From UBA2108 sp963925495 (GTDB lineage: Bacteria; Bacteroidota; Bacteroidia; Flavobacteriales_G; Salibacteraceae), in NCBI GenBank assembly GCA_963925495.1, contig CAWUST010000032.1, forward strand, positions 1 to 64,000: DNA of 64,000 nt, read 5' to 3'. This document shows positions 26,852-36,809 of the stretch, piece after piece; position 1 is the first letter of the stretch; each line of letters starts with the position of its first letter. The notes beneath the pieces were generated by a model. That model was given only the letters and a program-made list of their open reading frames with translations, was not told the DNA's origin and searched no databases. A program made the translations under genes and the position numbers.

Positions 26852-27937
26852 ATGCAAAGAGTAAAATTTAAATCACAGGACGGAGATCTATTTTACAAAA
26901 CACTACGAAAACGAGTTAACCAATACTTTAAAGAAAACGGCATTAAGAGAACAGGAAACTGGGCAATGTATTTAAAGACTGTTGTGCTTTTTGCAGCTTT
27001 TTTTACTCCTTATTTCTGTTTTTATTTTTTGCCTGAGCAACCTATTTATATCTATTTACTGCAATGGGCTTTAATAGGCTTAGCAACTGCAGGCATTGGA
27101 TTTTCTGTAATGCACGATGCGGTTCATGGAAGCTATTCAATAAAACAAAAATTGAATAATAATCTTGGGCATTTTTCCATGTTGTTTATTGGTGGTACGG
27201 TTGCAAATTGGAAAATCCAACACAATGAACTACACCATACTTTTACTAACGTAGACGGATTAGACGATGATATTAAACCACCTGTTCCATTTTTAAGGTT
27301 TTCACCTTTTTCACCAAAAAGTGCTGTGCATAAATTTCAACACATATATGCTTGGTTTTTCTATGGCATGTTGTCTTTGGTTTGGACTACAACTTCTGAG
27401 TTTAAACAAATTTTGAAATACAAAAACAGTGGTTTTTACGATAATAAAACCAAAGAATACCAAGGGGTTTGGTCTTGGATAGTTTTTTCTAGATTATTCT
27501 ATTGGACTATGTTCCTCGTGCTTCCAGTAATATTTACATCGTATTCATTTTGGATGATTTTACCTGGGTTTCTAATCATGCATTTTATTATTGGAGTTAC
27601 TATTTCTTCTGTATTTCAGTCGGCTCATGTTTCGCCAGACACTACTTTCAGAACTTCTGAAAAAGGAGAAGACATCCCTTTTAGCTGGGCTGAACATCAG
27701 TTATTTACTACACAAAATTTTGCAATGAAAAATAGAATTTTAAGTTGGTATGTTGGTGGTTTGAACTTTCAAATTGAACACCATTTGTTCCCAAACATTT
27801 GCCATATTCATTACAAAAATTTGGCGCCTATAGTCCAGGAATTATCTAAAAAGTTTGATTTGCCTTATATTACAAAACCTACATTTAGGTCTGTGCTTTT
27901 AGATCATGGCAAAATGCTTTATCATTTAGGGCATTAG
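26852..27937 (+). CDS. Fatty acid desaturase, acyl-CoA desaturase type (copy 2)
   Basis: 361 residues from ATG 26852, chosen because MQRVKFKSQDGDLFYKTLRK aligns with the start of the first copy and the -7 promoter element lies just upstream. Histidine boxes are HDAVHG, HNELHHTFTNVDGLDDDI and QIEHHLFPNICH. It is clearly a paralog of the 25567-26655 gene by tandem duplication. It probably differs in chain-length or position specificity, or in temperature response, but the sequence does not show which. Confidence 0.9.
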   Translation: MQRVKFKSQDGDLFYKTLRKRVNQYFKENGIKRTGNWAMYLKTVVLFAAFFTPYFCFYFLPEQPIYIYLLQWALIGLATAGIGFSVMHDAVHGSYSIKQKLNNNLGHFSMLFIGGTVANWKIQHNELHHTFTNVDGLDDDIKPPVPFLRFSPFSPKSAVHKFQHIYAWFFYGMLSLVWTTTSEFKQILKYKNSGFYDNKTKEYQGVWSWIVFSRLFYWTMFLVLPVIFTSYSFWMILPGFLIMHFIIGVTISSVFQSAHVSPDTTFRTSEKGEDIPFSWAEHQLFTTQNFAMKNRILSWYVGGLNFQIEHHLFPNICHIHYKNLAPIVQELSKKFDLPYITKPTFRSVLLDHGKMLYHLGH

Positions 27938-28161
27938 AATTCCTAATAATTAAGCGCATTAAGCATTTGCATCCTAAATAATTTGACAAGACACTGAAAC
28001 TTTCAGACTAGTCGGAGTAAAACAGATGTTAGTTCAAGATTGTATCACGGACTGTCTTAAAAAAGACTCTTCATATGTAATTCCGATCAAAAGCCTCATT
28101 ATTTCTTCTTTCCCAAGCCTTAAGAATTGCTAAACAATAACAAATCCTGGCTTTAATCCTA

Positions 28162-28191
28162 TTTGTTACCCCATTCCTTTCACTACTTTTG
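28162..28191 (+). promoter_or_regulatory. proS promoter
   Basis: TTTG (28162-28165), 18 bases, TACTTTTG (28184-28191), 20 bases before the proS ATG. Close to the ideal Bacteroidota promoter. The preceding 220 bases after the second desaturase hold nothing else recognisable. Confidence 0.75.
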
Positions 28192-28211
28192 CAGCCTTAT
28201 AATTTAAAAGA

Positions 28212-29690
28212 ATGGCAAAGGGTTTTACAAGCAGAGAAGAAGATTATTCGAAGTGGTACAATGAGCTGGTGGTAAAGGCTGATTTGGCTGAAAACTCTGC
28301 TGTTCGTGGTTGTATGGTAATTAAACCTTATGGTTATGCCATTTGGGAGAAAATGCAAGCCGAATTAGATCGAATGTTTAAAGCAACTGGTCACCAAAAT
28401 GCTTACTTCCCATTATTTGTTCCAAAAAGTCTTTTTGAAGCAGAAGAAAAAAATGCAGAAGGATTCGCTAAAGAATGTGCTGTAGTTACGCATTACCGAT
28501 TACAAAACGACCCGGATAATAAAGGTAAATTAAGAGTAGACCCAAATGCTAAGTTAGAAGAAGAGTTAATTGTTCGCCCCACAAGTGAGGCTATAATTTG
28601 GAGCACCTATAAAGGTTGGATTCAATCTTATCGTGATTTGCCGCTATTGATTAATCAATGGGCAAATGTGGTTCGTTGGGAAATGAGAACGCGTTTGTTT
28701 TTGCGCACTGCCGAATTTCTTTGGCAAGAAGGGCATACTGCTCATGCTAGTAAAGGTGAGGCCGTTGCAGAAGCAGAACAGATGCTACATGTATATGCAG
28801 AATTTGCCGAGAATTTTATGGCAATGCCAGTTCTTAAAGGAGTTAAAACCGAAAGTGAAAGATTTGCAGGAGCATTAGACACTTATTGTATTGAAGCTTT
28901 GATGCAAGATGGTAAGGCACTTCAAGCTGGAACCTCTCACTTTCTGGGGCAAAACTTCGCTAAAGCATTCGATGTAAAATATACTTCAAAAGAAGGAAAG
29001 GAAGAATACGTTTGGGCTACTAGTTGGGGAGTTTCTACACGTTTAATGGGTGGGTTAATAATGACGCATTCTGATGATAAGGGTTTAGTGTTACCTCCAA
29101 AATTAGCTCCTATTCAAGTTGCAATTATTCCTATTTACCGTTCGGAAGAGCAATTGGAAATGGTAACTGAAAAAGTTTTACCAATTAAAAAAGCATTAGA
29201 GGCAAGAGGAATTTCTGTTAAGTATGACAATAGAGATACGCACAAGCCAGGTTGGAAATTTAATGAATACGAATTTAAAGGAGTTCCGATTCGATTGGCA
29301 GTTGGGCCAAGAGATTTGGAGAACGGAACAATTGAAGTAGCTCGTAGAGATACACTCACCAAAGAATTAGTTTCGATTGATGAGGTAGAAAGTTATGTTT
29401 CTGATTTATTGGTTGAAATCCAAGAGACTCTGTTTAATAAAGCCATTAATTTTAGAAAAGAGAACACGAATGAAGCCAATACTTACGTTGAGTTTAAAGA
29501 ATTAATTAACGGCAAGGGTGGGTTTGTAATGGCTCACTGGGATGGAACTTCTGAAACGGAAGATGCTATTAAAAAAGAAACGAAGGCGACTATAAGATGT
29601 ATTCTTTTAGATTCTCCAGAAGAAATAGGAAAATGTATTTATTCTGGAAAAGCGTCTACTAAAAAAGTTGTTTTTGCAAAAGCTTATTAA
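28212..29690 (+). CDS. proS: Prolyl-tRNA synthetase (archaeal/eukaryotic type)
   Basis: 492 residues, class II aminoacyl-tRNA synthetase that charges tRNA-Pro. It starts FTSREEDYSKWYNELVVKAD and shows motif 2 as RPTSEAIIWSTYKGWIQSYR with RLFLRTAEFLWQEGHTAH. Motif 3 is in STRLMGGLIMTHSDDKGLVL. The short form without the bacterial editing insertion, plus the C-terminal zinc-like/anticodon region ending FAKAY, marks the archaeal/eukaryotic type used by Bacteroidota. A tRNA-Pro gene is in the same window (60389-60463). Confidence 0.95.
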   Translation: MAKGFTSREEDYSKWYNELVVKADLAENSAVRGCMVIKPYGYAIWEKMQAELDRMFKATGHQNAYFPLFVPKSLFEAEEKNAEGFAKECAVVTHYRLQNDPDNKGKLRVDPNAKLEEELIVRPTSEAIIWSTYKGWIQSYRDLPLLINQWANVVRWEMRTRLFLRTAEFLWQEGHTAHASKGEAVAEAEQMLHVYAEFAENFMAMPVLKGVKTESERFAGALDTYCIEALMQDGKALQAGTSHFLGQNFAKAFDVKYTSKEGKEEYVWATSWGVSTRLMGGLIMTHSDDKGLVLPPKLAPIQVAIIPIYRSEEQLEMVTEKVLPIKKALEARGISVKYDNRDTHKPGWKFNEYEFKGVPIRLAVGPRDLENGTIEVARRDTLTKELVSIDEVESYVSDLLVEIQETLFNKAINFRKENTNEANTYVEFKELINGKGGFVMAHWDGTSETEDAIKKETKATIRCILLDSPEEIGKCIYSGKASTKKVVFAKAY

Positions 29691-29691
29691 T

Positions 29692-30549
29692 ATGTTTTTT
29701 AAAAGTATTCTAACTGTACTAGCGCTTATTATTGCTTCTTGGTGTTTCGCACAAGACGAAAATGCCGCGGTAAAAACAAAGAAATTTGAGTTTAAAGAAG
29801 TTCTAAGTCGAAAAGGACGGATGTATCTTTATTGGGGTTATAATCGATCGAGTTATACGACAAGTACTATACACTTTATTGGGGATGATTATGATTTAAA
29901 GTTTGCTGATGTTGAAGCAACAGATCGCCCTTCAAAATTAGCTGCAGATCCATATTTAGATCTAGGAAAGTTTACAATTCCTCAATTTAATATCAGATTA
30001 GGATATTATTTGAATGATAGATTAAGTCTTTCCTTAGGAACAGACCACATGAAATACATCATGAAAAACAATCAATTAAAACAAGGGACGGGTTTTATTG
30101 ATACTGTGGGGGGAACTCGGGTTGATTATGATAAATCCCAGATGCTTATTGGAAATGATTTTGTGTATTTAGAACATTCTGATGGGTTCAATTACGCAAG
30201 TATCGATTTGGGATACAATCTCCCAGTATGGATATCACCTAGTAAGAAATTTTATGTAGATGCTATTGGAGGGTTTGGTTTGGGCCTTACAGTTCCAAAA
30301 ACTTTGGTAGTTATAAATGGAGTTAAATTGGATAATAAGTGGCATGTATCTGGTGGTGGCATAAATTTAAAGGCAGGAGCAAGATTCACGTTTTGGACAA
30401 ATTTCTTCTTTGAAGGGGCCGCAAAGACTGGATACGTTTGGATGCCTAATATTTTAACGACTGAAATTGGAAGCGCGCAAGCAAAGCAAAATTTGGGTTG
30501 GGTTGAAGTATACATGGCTATAGGAATTAGCGTACCTTTGATTAAGTAA
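29692..30549 (+). CDS. Outer membrane beta-barrel-like protein
   Basis: 285 residues from ATG 29692, one base after the proS stop. A longer frame would overlap proS. The signal peptide is FFKSILTVLALIIASWCFAQ. The rest alternates hydrophobic and polar residues with aromatic strand ends (MYLYWGYNRSSYTTSTIHF, FNIRLGYYLNDRLSLSLG). It ends VEVYMAIGISVPLIK, as expected for an outer membrane barrel. I do not know its function. It is probably transcribed with proS and the lipoprotein gene that follows 11 bases later. Confidence 0.7.
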   Translation: MFFKSILTVLALIIASWCFAQDENAAVKTKKFEFKEVLSRKGRMYLYWGYNRSSYTTSTIHFIGDDYDLKFADVEATDRPSKLAADPYLDLGKFTIPQFNIRLGYYLNDRLSLSLGTDHMKYIMKNNQLKQGTGFIDTVGGTRVDYDKSQMLIGNDFVYLEHSDGFNYASIDLGYNLPVWISPSKKFYVDAIGGFGLGLTVPKTLVVINGVKLDNKWHVSGGGINLKAGARFTFWTNFFFEGAAKTGYVWMPNILTTEIGSAQAKQNLGWVEVYMAIGISVPLIK

Positions 30550-30560
30550 ATAATAATTGA

Positions 30561-30956
30561 ATGAAATATTTTACCATTCTTTTTTGTGTTTTTGTAGTTT
30601 GGATTTCTTTAGGGAGTTGCAAGGAAAAAACGTGTAAAGATTTTCAAGTGGGAACGTTTAAATCCCTCGATGAAAGAATGCCGGACATTACGATTTACAG
30701 AAACGATTCTACTCAAACCGAAATAAATACAAAGTTGGGTACAGAGAATATTTTCAATATTACCTGGGTAAATGATTGTGAATATTATTTGGTGCTTAAA
30801 GAAACAAAAACTCCAGACAAAAATTTACTGAACGAATTGGATACTCTTCGGGTTTCCATTACTTTAATAGAAGATGATAATTACCAGTTTACAGCCTTTT
30901 TAAAAGGAAAAAAGTTTGTGAACGATATAAAACAAATAAATAATACACCTAAATAA
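30561..30956 (+). CDS. Small lipoprotein of unknown function
   Basis: 131 residues. The lipoprotein signal has lipobox SLGSC (Cys20): MKYFTILFCVFVVWISLGSC. The mature part has the pattern CKDFQVGTFKSL...ITIYRNDSTQTEINTKLG...FNITWVNDCEYYLVL, recalling small beta-rich Bacteroidota lipoproteins often found near topoisomerase or membrane genes. No enzymatic motif. It starts 11 bases after the beta-barrel gene and 12 bases before the prohibitin-like gene, so the three are probably an operon. Confidence 0.65.
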   Translation: MKYFTILFCVFVVWISLGSCKEKTCKDFQVGTFKSLDERMPDITIYRNDSTQTEINTKLGTENIFNITWVNDCEYYLVLKETKTPDKNLLNELDTLRVSITLIEDDNYQFTAFLKGKKFVNDIKQINNTPK

Positions 30957-30968
30957 AAAAATAGAATT

Positions 30969-31811
30969 ATGGCAGAATATTATCAAGAACCCACAGAGTT
31001 TAATTTTAAGAAAATTGCTCCTGTAGCGATTATTATTGGCGCAATATTAATTGTAATGATTAGTTGGAATAGTATTACAGTTAAAATAGAATCGGGACAA
31101 GCCGGTGTGTTGTACAAAATGTTTGATGGAACACAATTAGATCACACCTATGATGAAGGTTTAAAATTTAAAGCTCCATGGGACAAGATGATTATTTATG
31201 AAGTAAGACAACAAGAAATTACTGAAAAAATGGCGGTGCTTTCCTCTAATGGACTTGAAATATCAGTAGAACTTTCAGCTTGGTATCAACCTGATTTTTC
31301 TCAATTACCTAAGTTGCATCAAGAAAAAGGAAAAGACTACTTAAATCGTGTGGTGAAGCCAGCTCTTCGTTCTGCTACTAGGAGCGTAATTGGACGTTAT
31401 ACTCCAGATGAATTATATGCTTCTAAAAGAGATGCTATTCAATCAGAAATTGATTTAGAAACAAAAAATATATTGGCAGGTCAATTCATTCAGTTAAATG
31501 AAATCTTGGTTCGTGATGTTACATTGCCCCTTACTATTCGAACGGCAATTGAAAACAAATTGAAACAAGAGCAAGCCTCATTAGAGTATGAATTTAAACT
31601 TACTAGAGCTAAGAAAGAAGCTGAAAGACAAAGAATTGAAGCTGAAGGTAAGGCTATTGCCAATGATATAATTAGCAAAAGTTTGACGGATAAAATTTTG
31701 ACTGAAAAAGGTATTAGAGCGACTTTAGAGTTAGCAGCTTCTCCAAATGCTAAAGTAGTAGTGGTTGGTTCTGGAAAAAGTGGAATGCCTATAATTTTGG
31801 GCAACCAATAA
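30969..31811 (+). CDS. Prohibitin/SPFH-domain membrane protein
   Basis: 280 residues. An N-terminal membrane anchor (about 15-32, APVAIIIGAILIVMISW) is followed by an SPFH/prohibitin domain: SITVKIESGQAGVLYKMFDG, EGLKFKAPWDKMIIYEVRQQ, ALRSATRSVIGRYTPDELYA. A helical region comes next (KKEAERQRIEAEGKAIANDI). These proteins form large rings at the membrane and chaperone or regulate other membrane proteins. Last gene of the group, followed by a terminator at 31832-31868. Confidence 0.88.
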   Translation: MAEYYQEPTEFNFKKIAPVAIIIGAILIVMISWNSITVKIESGQAGVLYKMFDGTQLDHTYDEGLKFKAPWDKMIIYEVRQQEITEKMAVLSSNGLEISVELSAWYQPDFSQLPKLHQEKGKDYLNRVVKPALRSATRSVIGRYTPDELYASKRDAIQSEIDLETKNILAGQFIQLNEILVRDVTLPLTIRTAIENKLKQEQASLEYEFKLTRAKKEAERQRIEAEGKAIANDIISKSLTDKILTEKGIRATLELAASPNAKVVVVGSGKSGMPIILGNQ

Positions 31812-31831
31812 GAGATTTAAATATTTAATTT

Positions 31832-31868
31832 TAAAGTCCAATTTGATTTTCAGATTGGGCTTTTTTTA
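31832..31868 (+). terminator. Rho-independent terminator after the prohibitin gene
   Basis: AAGTCCAAT / ATTGGGCTT hairpin (one G-U pair) with an 11-base loop followed by seven T, 21 bases past the prohibitin stop. Confidence 0.8.
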
Positions 31869-31880
31869 TTTAATATAATA

Positions 31881-32552
31881 ATGAAACCGGAAGTTTATTT
31901 TGCTCCGCTTAAAGTTGTTCTTGAGGGTAATACTCATGCCGAAGGTGTGGCTTACATGAAATCTTATATGAAAGGTCAGTTTGACTTTTATGGATGGAAA
32001 CAACAACCAAGAAGAGTCATTTTTAATGAATTTGTAAAGCTCCATAGACTTTGTGATTATGAGAATTTAAATGAACATATAAAATGGCTTTATAACCAAC
32101 CTCAAAGAGAATATGACTATTGTGCAATGGAATTGCTTCTAAAATTTAAAAAGAAATGGGATGACTCATTACTTGACCATGCCAAATACCTGATTGTAAA
32201 TAACTCTTGGTGGGATACGGTAGATTTAACAGCTACCAATATTGTTGGAGCTTATTTGAAAAAGAATCTTCATTTAATTGAGACAATTATGCCCGATTGG
32301 ATTGAAAGTGATAATAAGTGGCTGAATAGAACCGCAATGATTTTCCAACTTAAATACAAAATGGGCACCAGCACATATTGGCTGGAAAAGTCTATTCTTC
32401 CGCATATTGAATCGAAAGAATTTTTTCATCAAAAAGCAATAGGATGGGCTTTAAGACAATACTCCAGACACAACCCAGATTGGGTTGTCGAGTTTGTAAA
32501 TGAAAATGAATTAAAACCATTGAGCAGGAGGGAAGCGATTCGGCTTTTATAA
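31881..32552 (+). CDS. DNA alkylation repair protein (AlkD-like glycosylase)
   Basis: 223 residues of HEAT-like helices. The AlkD signature is present: NNSWWDTVDLTATNIVG with the catalytic-type aspartate D112, and FFHQKAIGWALRQYSRHNPD near the C-terminus. AlkD removes positively charged alkylated bases. It ends RREAIRLL. Its end converges with the ppx end, with only 2 bases between stop codons and no visible terminator. Confidence 0.88.
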   Translation: MKPEVYFAPLKVVLEGNTHAEGVAYMKSYMKGQFDFYGWKQQPRRVIFNEFVKLHRLCDYENLNEHIKWLYNQPQREYDYCAMELLLKFKKKWDDSLLDHAKYLIVNNSWWDTVDLTATNIVGAYLKKNLHLIETIMPDWIESDNKWLNRTAMIFQLKYKMGTSTYWLEKSILPHIESKEFFHQKAIGWALRQYSRHNPDWVVEFVNENELKPLSRREAIRLL

Positions 32553-32554
32553 AA

Positions 32555-33451
32555 CTAGTAATCTTTGAACGATAAATTCTCGTGCAAGGATTTTATGATA
32601 CCATCAGACAAGCCCAATTTAGGCACTTGAATTTCATCACTTTGAGCCCAATTCATTATTCTTTCAAATAATAAAGCAGCGGGTACAATTACATCAGCTC
32701 GGTCTGGATGAAGTTTGAATTTCATCATTCTTTCTTCTACAGTTAACTTCGATAATTTAGAATATATGTCCTGGAGTTCACTATAGCGTATTACCTGCCA
32801 GTCCGTTTTATCCAAAAGCTTGTAGATCCTGTTTATGTTGCCTCCAGAGCCAATAATTTCAAGTCCCGATTGGTTTTTGGTTATCTCTTGTAACCAAGAT
32901 TGCATTTCTTGCCAAGACTCATCGCTAACCATATTCTCTAACAATCGTATAGTTCCAATATCAAAAGATCTAGAGTGTTGAAGTTTCCCCTTTTGGTATA
33001 AACTAATTTCTGTGCTACCGCCACCAACGTCTACATAAAGAAAATTATGGTTTTTTTCTAGTCTTTGTTCAATGTGGGTAGAGCGAATAATTTTTGCTTC
33101 TTCTTCTCCAGAGATTATTTCAATATTAATACCTGTCTTTTCTTTTATTGCATATACTAATTCAACTCCATTTTCAGCATCACGCATGGCACTTGTAGCG
33201 CAAGCTCGGTATTTGTAAACTTGGTGAACTTTCATTAATTGTTCAAAAGCAACCATGGCTCTTTCAAAGTCAATGGCTTTTTCGTCTGAAATACGTTTTG
33301 TAGTAAAAACGTCTTTTCCAAGCCGGAGTGGAACCCTAACTAAAGAAACTTTTTTATAGGAAGAGGTTTCTTGATTGTCATAAACATTCACTAATAATAA
33401 ACGAATTGCATTTGAACCAATGTCAATTGCAGCATATTTATTTCTTTTCAA
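32555..33451 (-). CDS. ppx: Exopolyphosphatase (Ppx/GppA family)
   Basis: 298 residues, N-terminal-domain-only form usual in Bacteroidota. It hydrolyses polyphosphate or pppGpp. The actin-like ATPase motifs are AAIDIGSNAIRLLLVNV (phosphate 1) and NFLYVDVGGGSTEISLYQ (phosphate 2), with SGEEEAKI between. It lies 49 bases downstream of ppk1 on the same strand, so synthesis and degradation of polyphosphate are encoded together. No HD domain is fused. Confidence 0.9.
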   Translation of the reverse strand: MKRNKYAAIDIGSNAIRLLLVNVYDNQETSSYKKVSLVRVPLRLGKDVFTTKRISDEKAIDFERAMVAFEQLMKVHQVYKYRACATSAMRDAENGVELVYAIKEKTGINIEIISGEEEAKIIRSTHIEQRLEKNHNFLYVDVGGGSTEISLYQKGKLQHSRSFDIGTIRLLENMVSDESWQEMQSWLQEITKNQSGLEIIGSGGNINRIYKLLDKTDWQVIRYSELQDIYSKLSKLTVEERMMKFKLHPDRADVIVPAALLFERIMNWAQSDEIQVPKLGLSDGIIKSLHENLSFKDY

Positions 33452-33500
33452 TTTTCCCTAAAAATTAAGTTTGTAAATGAATTCATATTTGGTCTCAAAA

Positions 33501-35567
33501 TTAGATTTCTGTTTTGGATTTTGCCAAATAATATTTATACAATTCGTTTTGAGAGTCGACTTTAGTTTTCTTACCACCATCAACATATTTATTCAAACTT
33601 TGCGAATCCAAAATACGCGCTTTTACATTGTCCTTCCATTGTAAATCAAAAATGTCTCGAATTTCTTTTTGAAGATCTAAGTCGTAAATTGGTGTAGTAA
33701 TTTCGATTCGTCTGTCCAAATTCCTTTCCATGATGTCAGCAGACCCTATAAAAGTTTTCGGTTCGCCATTATTACCGAAAATAAACACACGATTATGTTC
33801 TAAAAATGCACCCAGAATACTAATGGATTCAATGTTTTCACTAATTCTTTTTAACCCAGATTTTACACCACAAATACCGCGTACATTAAGTTTTATTTCT
33901 ACCCCTTCTTTACTTGCTTGGTACAATTCCACGATAATATCAGGGTCAATTAAATTATTTACTTTCAGATAGATATACGCGACTTTTCCTGCTTTTGCAT
34001 TTCGTATTTCAGTGTTTATTAAACGCACCAACCGAGTTCTCATATTTATTGGTGAAACCAAAAGGTGTTTGTAGTTGTATGGGGTAAAATTACCTTCCAT
34101 TAAATCAAAAACCCTTCGCACTTCATCGGTTATATCTGGGTTGCAAGTTAGAAGCGACATGTCGGTATAACTTTTAGCAGTAGATTCGTTGAAATTCCCA
34201 CTTCCAATATGGGCATAATCCTTATAATTGTTGCCATCTCTTCTACTGATGTAGCAAATTTTGGAATGTATTTTTAATCCTCGATAACCAAATGCTACTT
34301 TAATTCCTTCATTAGATAATTCATTAGCCCACTTAATGTTAGCTTCTTCATCGAAACGAGCTTGAAGCTCCATAACAACAGAAACATCCTTTCCGTTTTT
34401 TGCAGCGTTAATTAGAGCATTTATTACTTTAGAATTTTTTGCAACTCGGTATAACGATATTTTTATAACCTTCACTTTTGGATCAAGAGCAGCTTCTCTT
34501 AAAAAATCAATTAAGTGATTGTATGTTTGATATGGATAGTGAAGCAAAACATCCTTTTTTACAACTACTTTAAAAATACTTTTATAAGCTTCTAGATCTG
34601 GATGACGGACAGGAGGTCGTTTTTTAAACTCTAAAGCTTCTGAACCAATATTAGGGAATCCTATAAAATCTTTAAAATTGTGATAACGTCCACCAGCAAT
34701 TAAATTATCTCCTTTTCCAACTTTTAACTTTTTTATTAAATATTCTAACAATTCATCAGAAATTTTTGAATCGTATAAAAAGCGAACAGGTTGCCCTTTT
34801 TTTCTATCACTTACTCCTTTTAGCATACTTTGAATAAAGCTTTTAGATACATCGGCATCCAAATCAATTTCAGCGTCTCTTGTAAGTTTTATGGTAAAGG
34901 CTTCCACTTCGTCGTATCCATAAATCCCAAACATTTCTTGAATGTTAAACCGAATAATGTCATCCATTATTATTAGGTATTTGTTTTTTTCGTCGGCAGG
35001 TAATTGTACAAAACGAGGAATAGATGAAGGCAGTTCAATTAAGGCATATTTCGATTTACCAGAATCTTTACGTTTCATTTTAATGGCAAAATAGATAGAT
35101 TTATCTTTTAAATAAGGGAAGTTTCTACCATTACTCAGCATTATTGGAACTAGGGTAGGGTACACCTTTTCAGAAAAATATTTTTTGGTAAATTTTCTTT
35201 GAGTTTCATTCAGTTGCGTTTCATTAATCAGAAATATTTGCTCATCTTCCAATTGTTTTATTATTTCAACATAGATTCGATGTAGGGATTTCTGTTGTTT
35301 AATGGTAGTCTTTTGAATTCTATCCATGAGTTTTACAGGATCTCCTTCAATCAAATCAAATTCTTTTTTCTCCAACTGAATTCGCCTTTTTACAGTAGCC
35401 ACTCTTACCCTAAAAAACTCATCTCTGTTATTAGAGAAAATACCCAAAAACCGTAAACGTTCAATTGTAGGGTTTCTAATGTCCGCAGCTTCTTGTAAAA
35501 CTCTTTCGTTAAAACCAAGCCAGCTTACCTCTCTATTTATTATTGGATTTGCTTCTTGATTACTCAT
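33501..35567 (-). CDS. ppk1: Polyphosphate kinase 1
   Basis: 688 residues, normal length. It reversibly transfers the ATP gamma phosphate to polyphosphate. The N-terminus INREVSWLGFNERVLQEAAD is diagnostic, and the phospholipase D-like halves hold LKIHSKICYISRRDG (catalytic histidine) and YAHIGSGNFNESTAKSYTD. The second half has GICGVKSGLKRISENIE with FGNNGEPKTFIGSADIMERN. Pairs with the ppx gene downstream. Confidence 0.95.
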   Translation of the reverse strand: MSNQEANPIINREVSWLGFNERVLQEAADIRNPTIERLRFLGIFSNNRDEFFRVRVATVKRRIQLEKKEFDLIEGDPVKLMDRIQKTTIKQQKSLHRIYVEIIKQLEDEQIFLINETQLNETQRKFTKKYFSEKVYPTLVPIMLSNGRNFPYLKDKSIYFAIKMKRKDSGKSKYALIELPSSIPRFVQLPADEKNKYLIIMDDIIRFNIQEMFGIYGYDEVEAFTIKLTRDAEIDLDADVSKSFIQSMLKGVSDRKKGQPVRFLYDSKISDELLEYLIKKLKVGKGDNLIAGGRYHNFKDFIGFPNIGSEALEFKKRPPVRHPDLEAYKSIFKVVVKKDVLLHYPYQTYNHLIDFLREAALDPKVKVIKISLYRVAKNSKVINALINAAKNGKDVSVVMELQARFDEEANIKWANELSNEGIKVAFGYRGLKIHSKICYISRRDGNNYKDYAHIGSGNFNESTAKSYTDMSLLTCNPDITDEVRRVFDLMEGNFTPYNYKHLLVSPINMRTRLVRLINTEIRNAKAGKVAYIYLKVNNLIDPDIIVELYQASKEGVEIKLNVRGICGVKSGLKRISENIESISILGAFLEHNRVFIFGNNGEPKTFIGSADIMERNLDRRIEITTPIYDLDLQKEIRDIFDLQWKDNVKARILDSQSLNKYVDGGKKTKVDSQNELYKYYLAKSKTEI

Positions 35568-35726
35568 ATTAATTCTACTGTTTCTTTTCTTTTAAAATAA
35601 AAGGCTGTCAAAATCATTAGCTCCTTAAATATCTCTTCCGAAACATTTTAATTTCTCTACAAGAATATTTATGACTTTTTGTTTTCTGCCAATTATTAAT
35701 ATTTTGGGTTCCATGATTTGTAGGTG

Positions 35727-36809
35727 TTACATTCGTCTATAGAAGTTTTCGATGTATTCCATTGTAACCTTATTTTTCCAATCGGGACCAAAAGCATGGT
35801 ACCACATGTGTTCTAATCGAATTGCAATTTTTGCCATAGCAGTTATTTCTGCATCAGACCAACCCGCTGCCTGATTTTGAGGAAGAGTAACATTAAATCG
35901 TTCCAACATTTCATGAAATTCATTTACAGCATCTCCATAAATATCATGCAAATGATTAAATGCCAAGCAATTTGCGTAACCATGACGAGTGCCAAAAACA
36001 TAACTTAAACCATAACTTAATGCATGACATACTCCAACTTCAGAATAAGTTAAACTCAAACCTCCAAACAAAGATGCTAGCATCAGTTTTTCATCATTTT
36101 CTGGATTTTGTCCAGCATCTTCTCCGAGAAAAACTTCTCTACATAATTCAATAGATTGATCTCCGTATGCTTTTGAAAATGCATTGTACTTTATTCCAGT
36201 TGCGCTTTCAATACAATGAATGTATGTGTCCATTCCTGTATAAAACCATTGATTGGTAGGGACACTTGCAATTAAATCAGGATCAAGAACCACTTGATTA
36301 AAAACTGTCCATTCGCATTTAAGACCTAATTTTTTTTCAGGCCCACTTAAAACAGCAGTCATAGAACACTCTGCTCCAGTTCCAGAAATAGTTGGAACAC
36401 CAACATGATAAACCCCAGGCTTTTTAATCAAGTTTAAACCTTGATACAAAACGGAAGAACCTTCATTGGTAACCATTAAAGCCAAAGCTTTAGTTATGTC
36501 CATAATGCTACCACCACCAATTCCTACTATTCCTGCAGGCAATCCTTTGGTGCTTAATACTTCATCGCGTAATTCATCAATTTGAGAAGTCTTTGGTTCT
36601 TCATGACTTCCGTCAATGTAGTAAACCATGTCATTCGACTCCATCGGAAGGTTTTTTGCAAGTTCCTTTCCTTCAAAATAGTCGTCCACCAGAAAAACCA
36701 TAAACCCTTCGTTTTCGTTTCTTTTAGGTTGCAATATTTCACCCAATTGATTGAAACTTCCTCTGCCATAGCAGATTTTCCCTATGTTGTTAAAATTGAT
36801 GTGATTCAT
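35727..36809 (-). CDS. kdnB: 3-deoxy-D-manno-octulosonate 8-oxidase (iron alcohol dehydrogenase fold)
   Basis: 360 residues. Iron-type alcohol dehydrogenase with NAD-binding GIGGGS (96-101) and metal ligands D194, H198, H262 and H276 (MDTYIHCIES, VGVCHALSYGL, TRHGYANCL). The neighbouring kdnA and kds genes identify it as KdnB, which oxidises C8 of Kdo to the aldehyde so that KdnA can aminate it to 8-amino-Kdo, first worked out in Shewanella. Generic Fe-ADH sequence alone would not prove this; the assignment depends on context. It follows kdnA by 81 bases. Confidence 0.82.
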   Translation of the reverse strand: MNHINFNNIGKICYGRGSFNQLGEILQPKRNENEGFMVFLVDDYFEGKELAKNLPMESNDMVYYIDGSHEEPKTSQIDELRDEVLSTKGLPAGIVGIGGGSIMDITKALALMVTNEGSSVLYQGLNLIKKPGVYHVGVPTISGTGAECSMTAVLSGPEKKLGLKCEWTVFNQVVLDPDLIASVPTNQWFYTGMDTYIHCIESATGIKYNAFSKAYGDQSIELCREVFLGEDAGQNPENDEKLMLASLFGGLSLTYSEVGVCHALSYGLSYVFGTRHGYANCLAFNHLHDIYGDAVNEFHEMLERFNVTLPQNQAAGWSDAEITAMAKIAIRLEHMWYHAFGPDWKNKVTMEYIENFYRRM

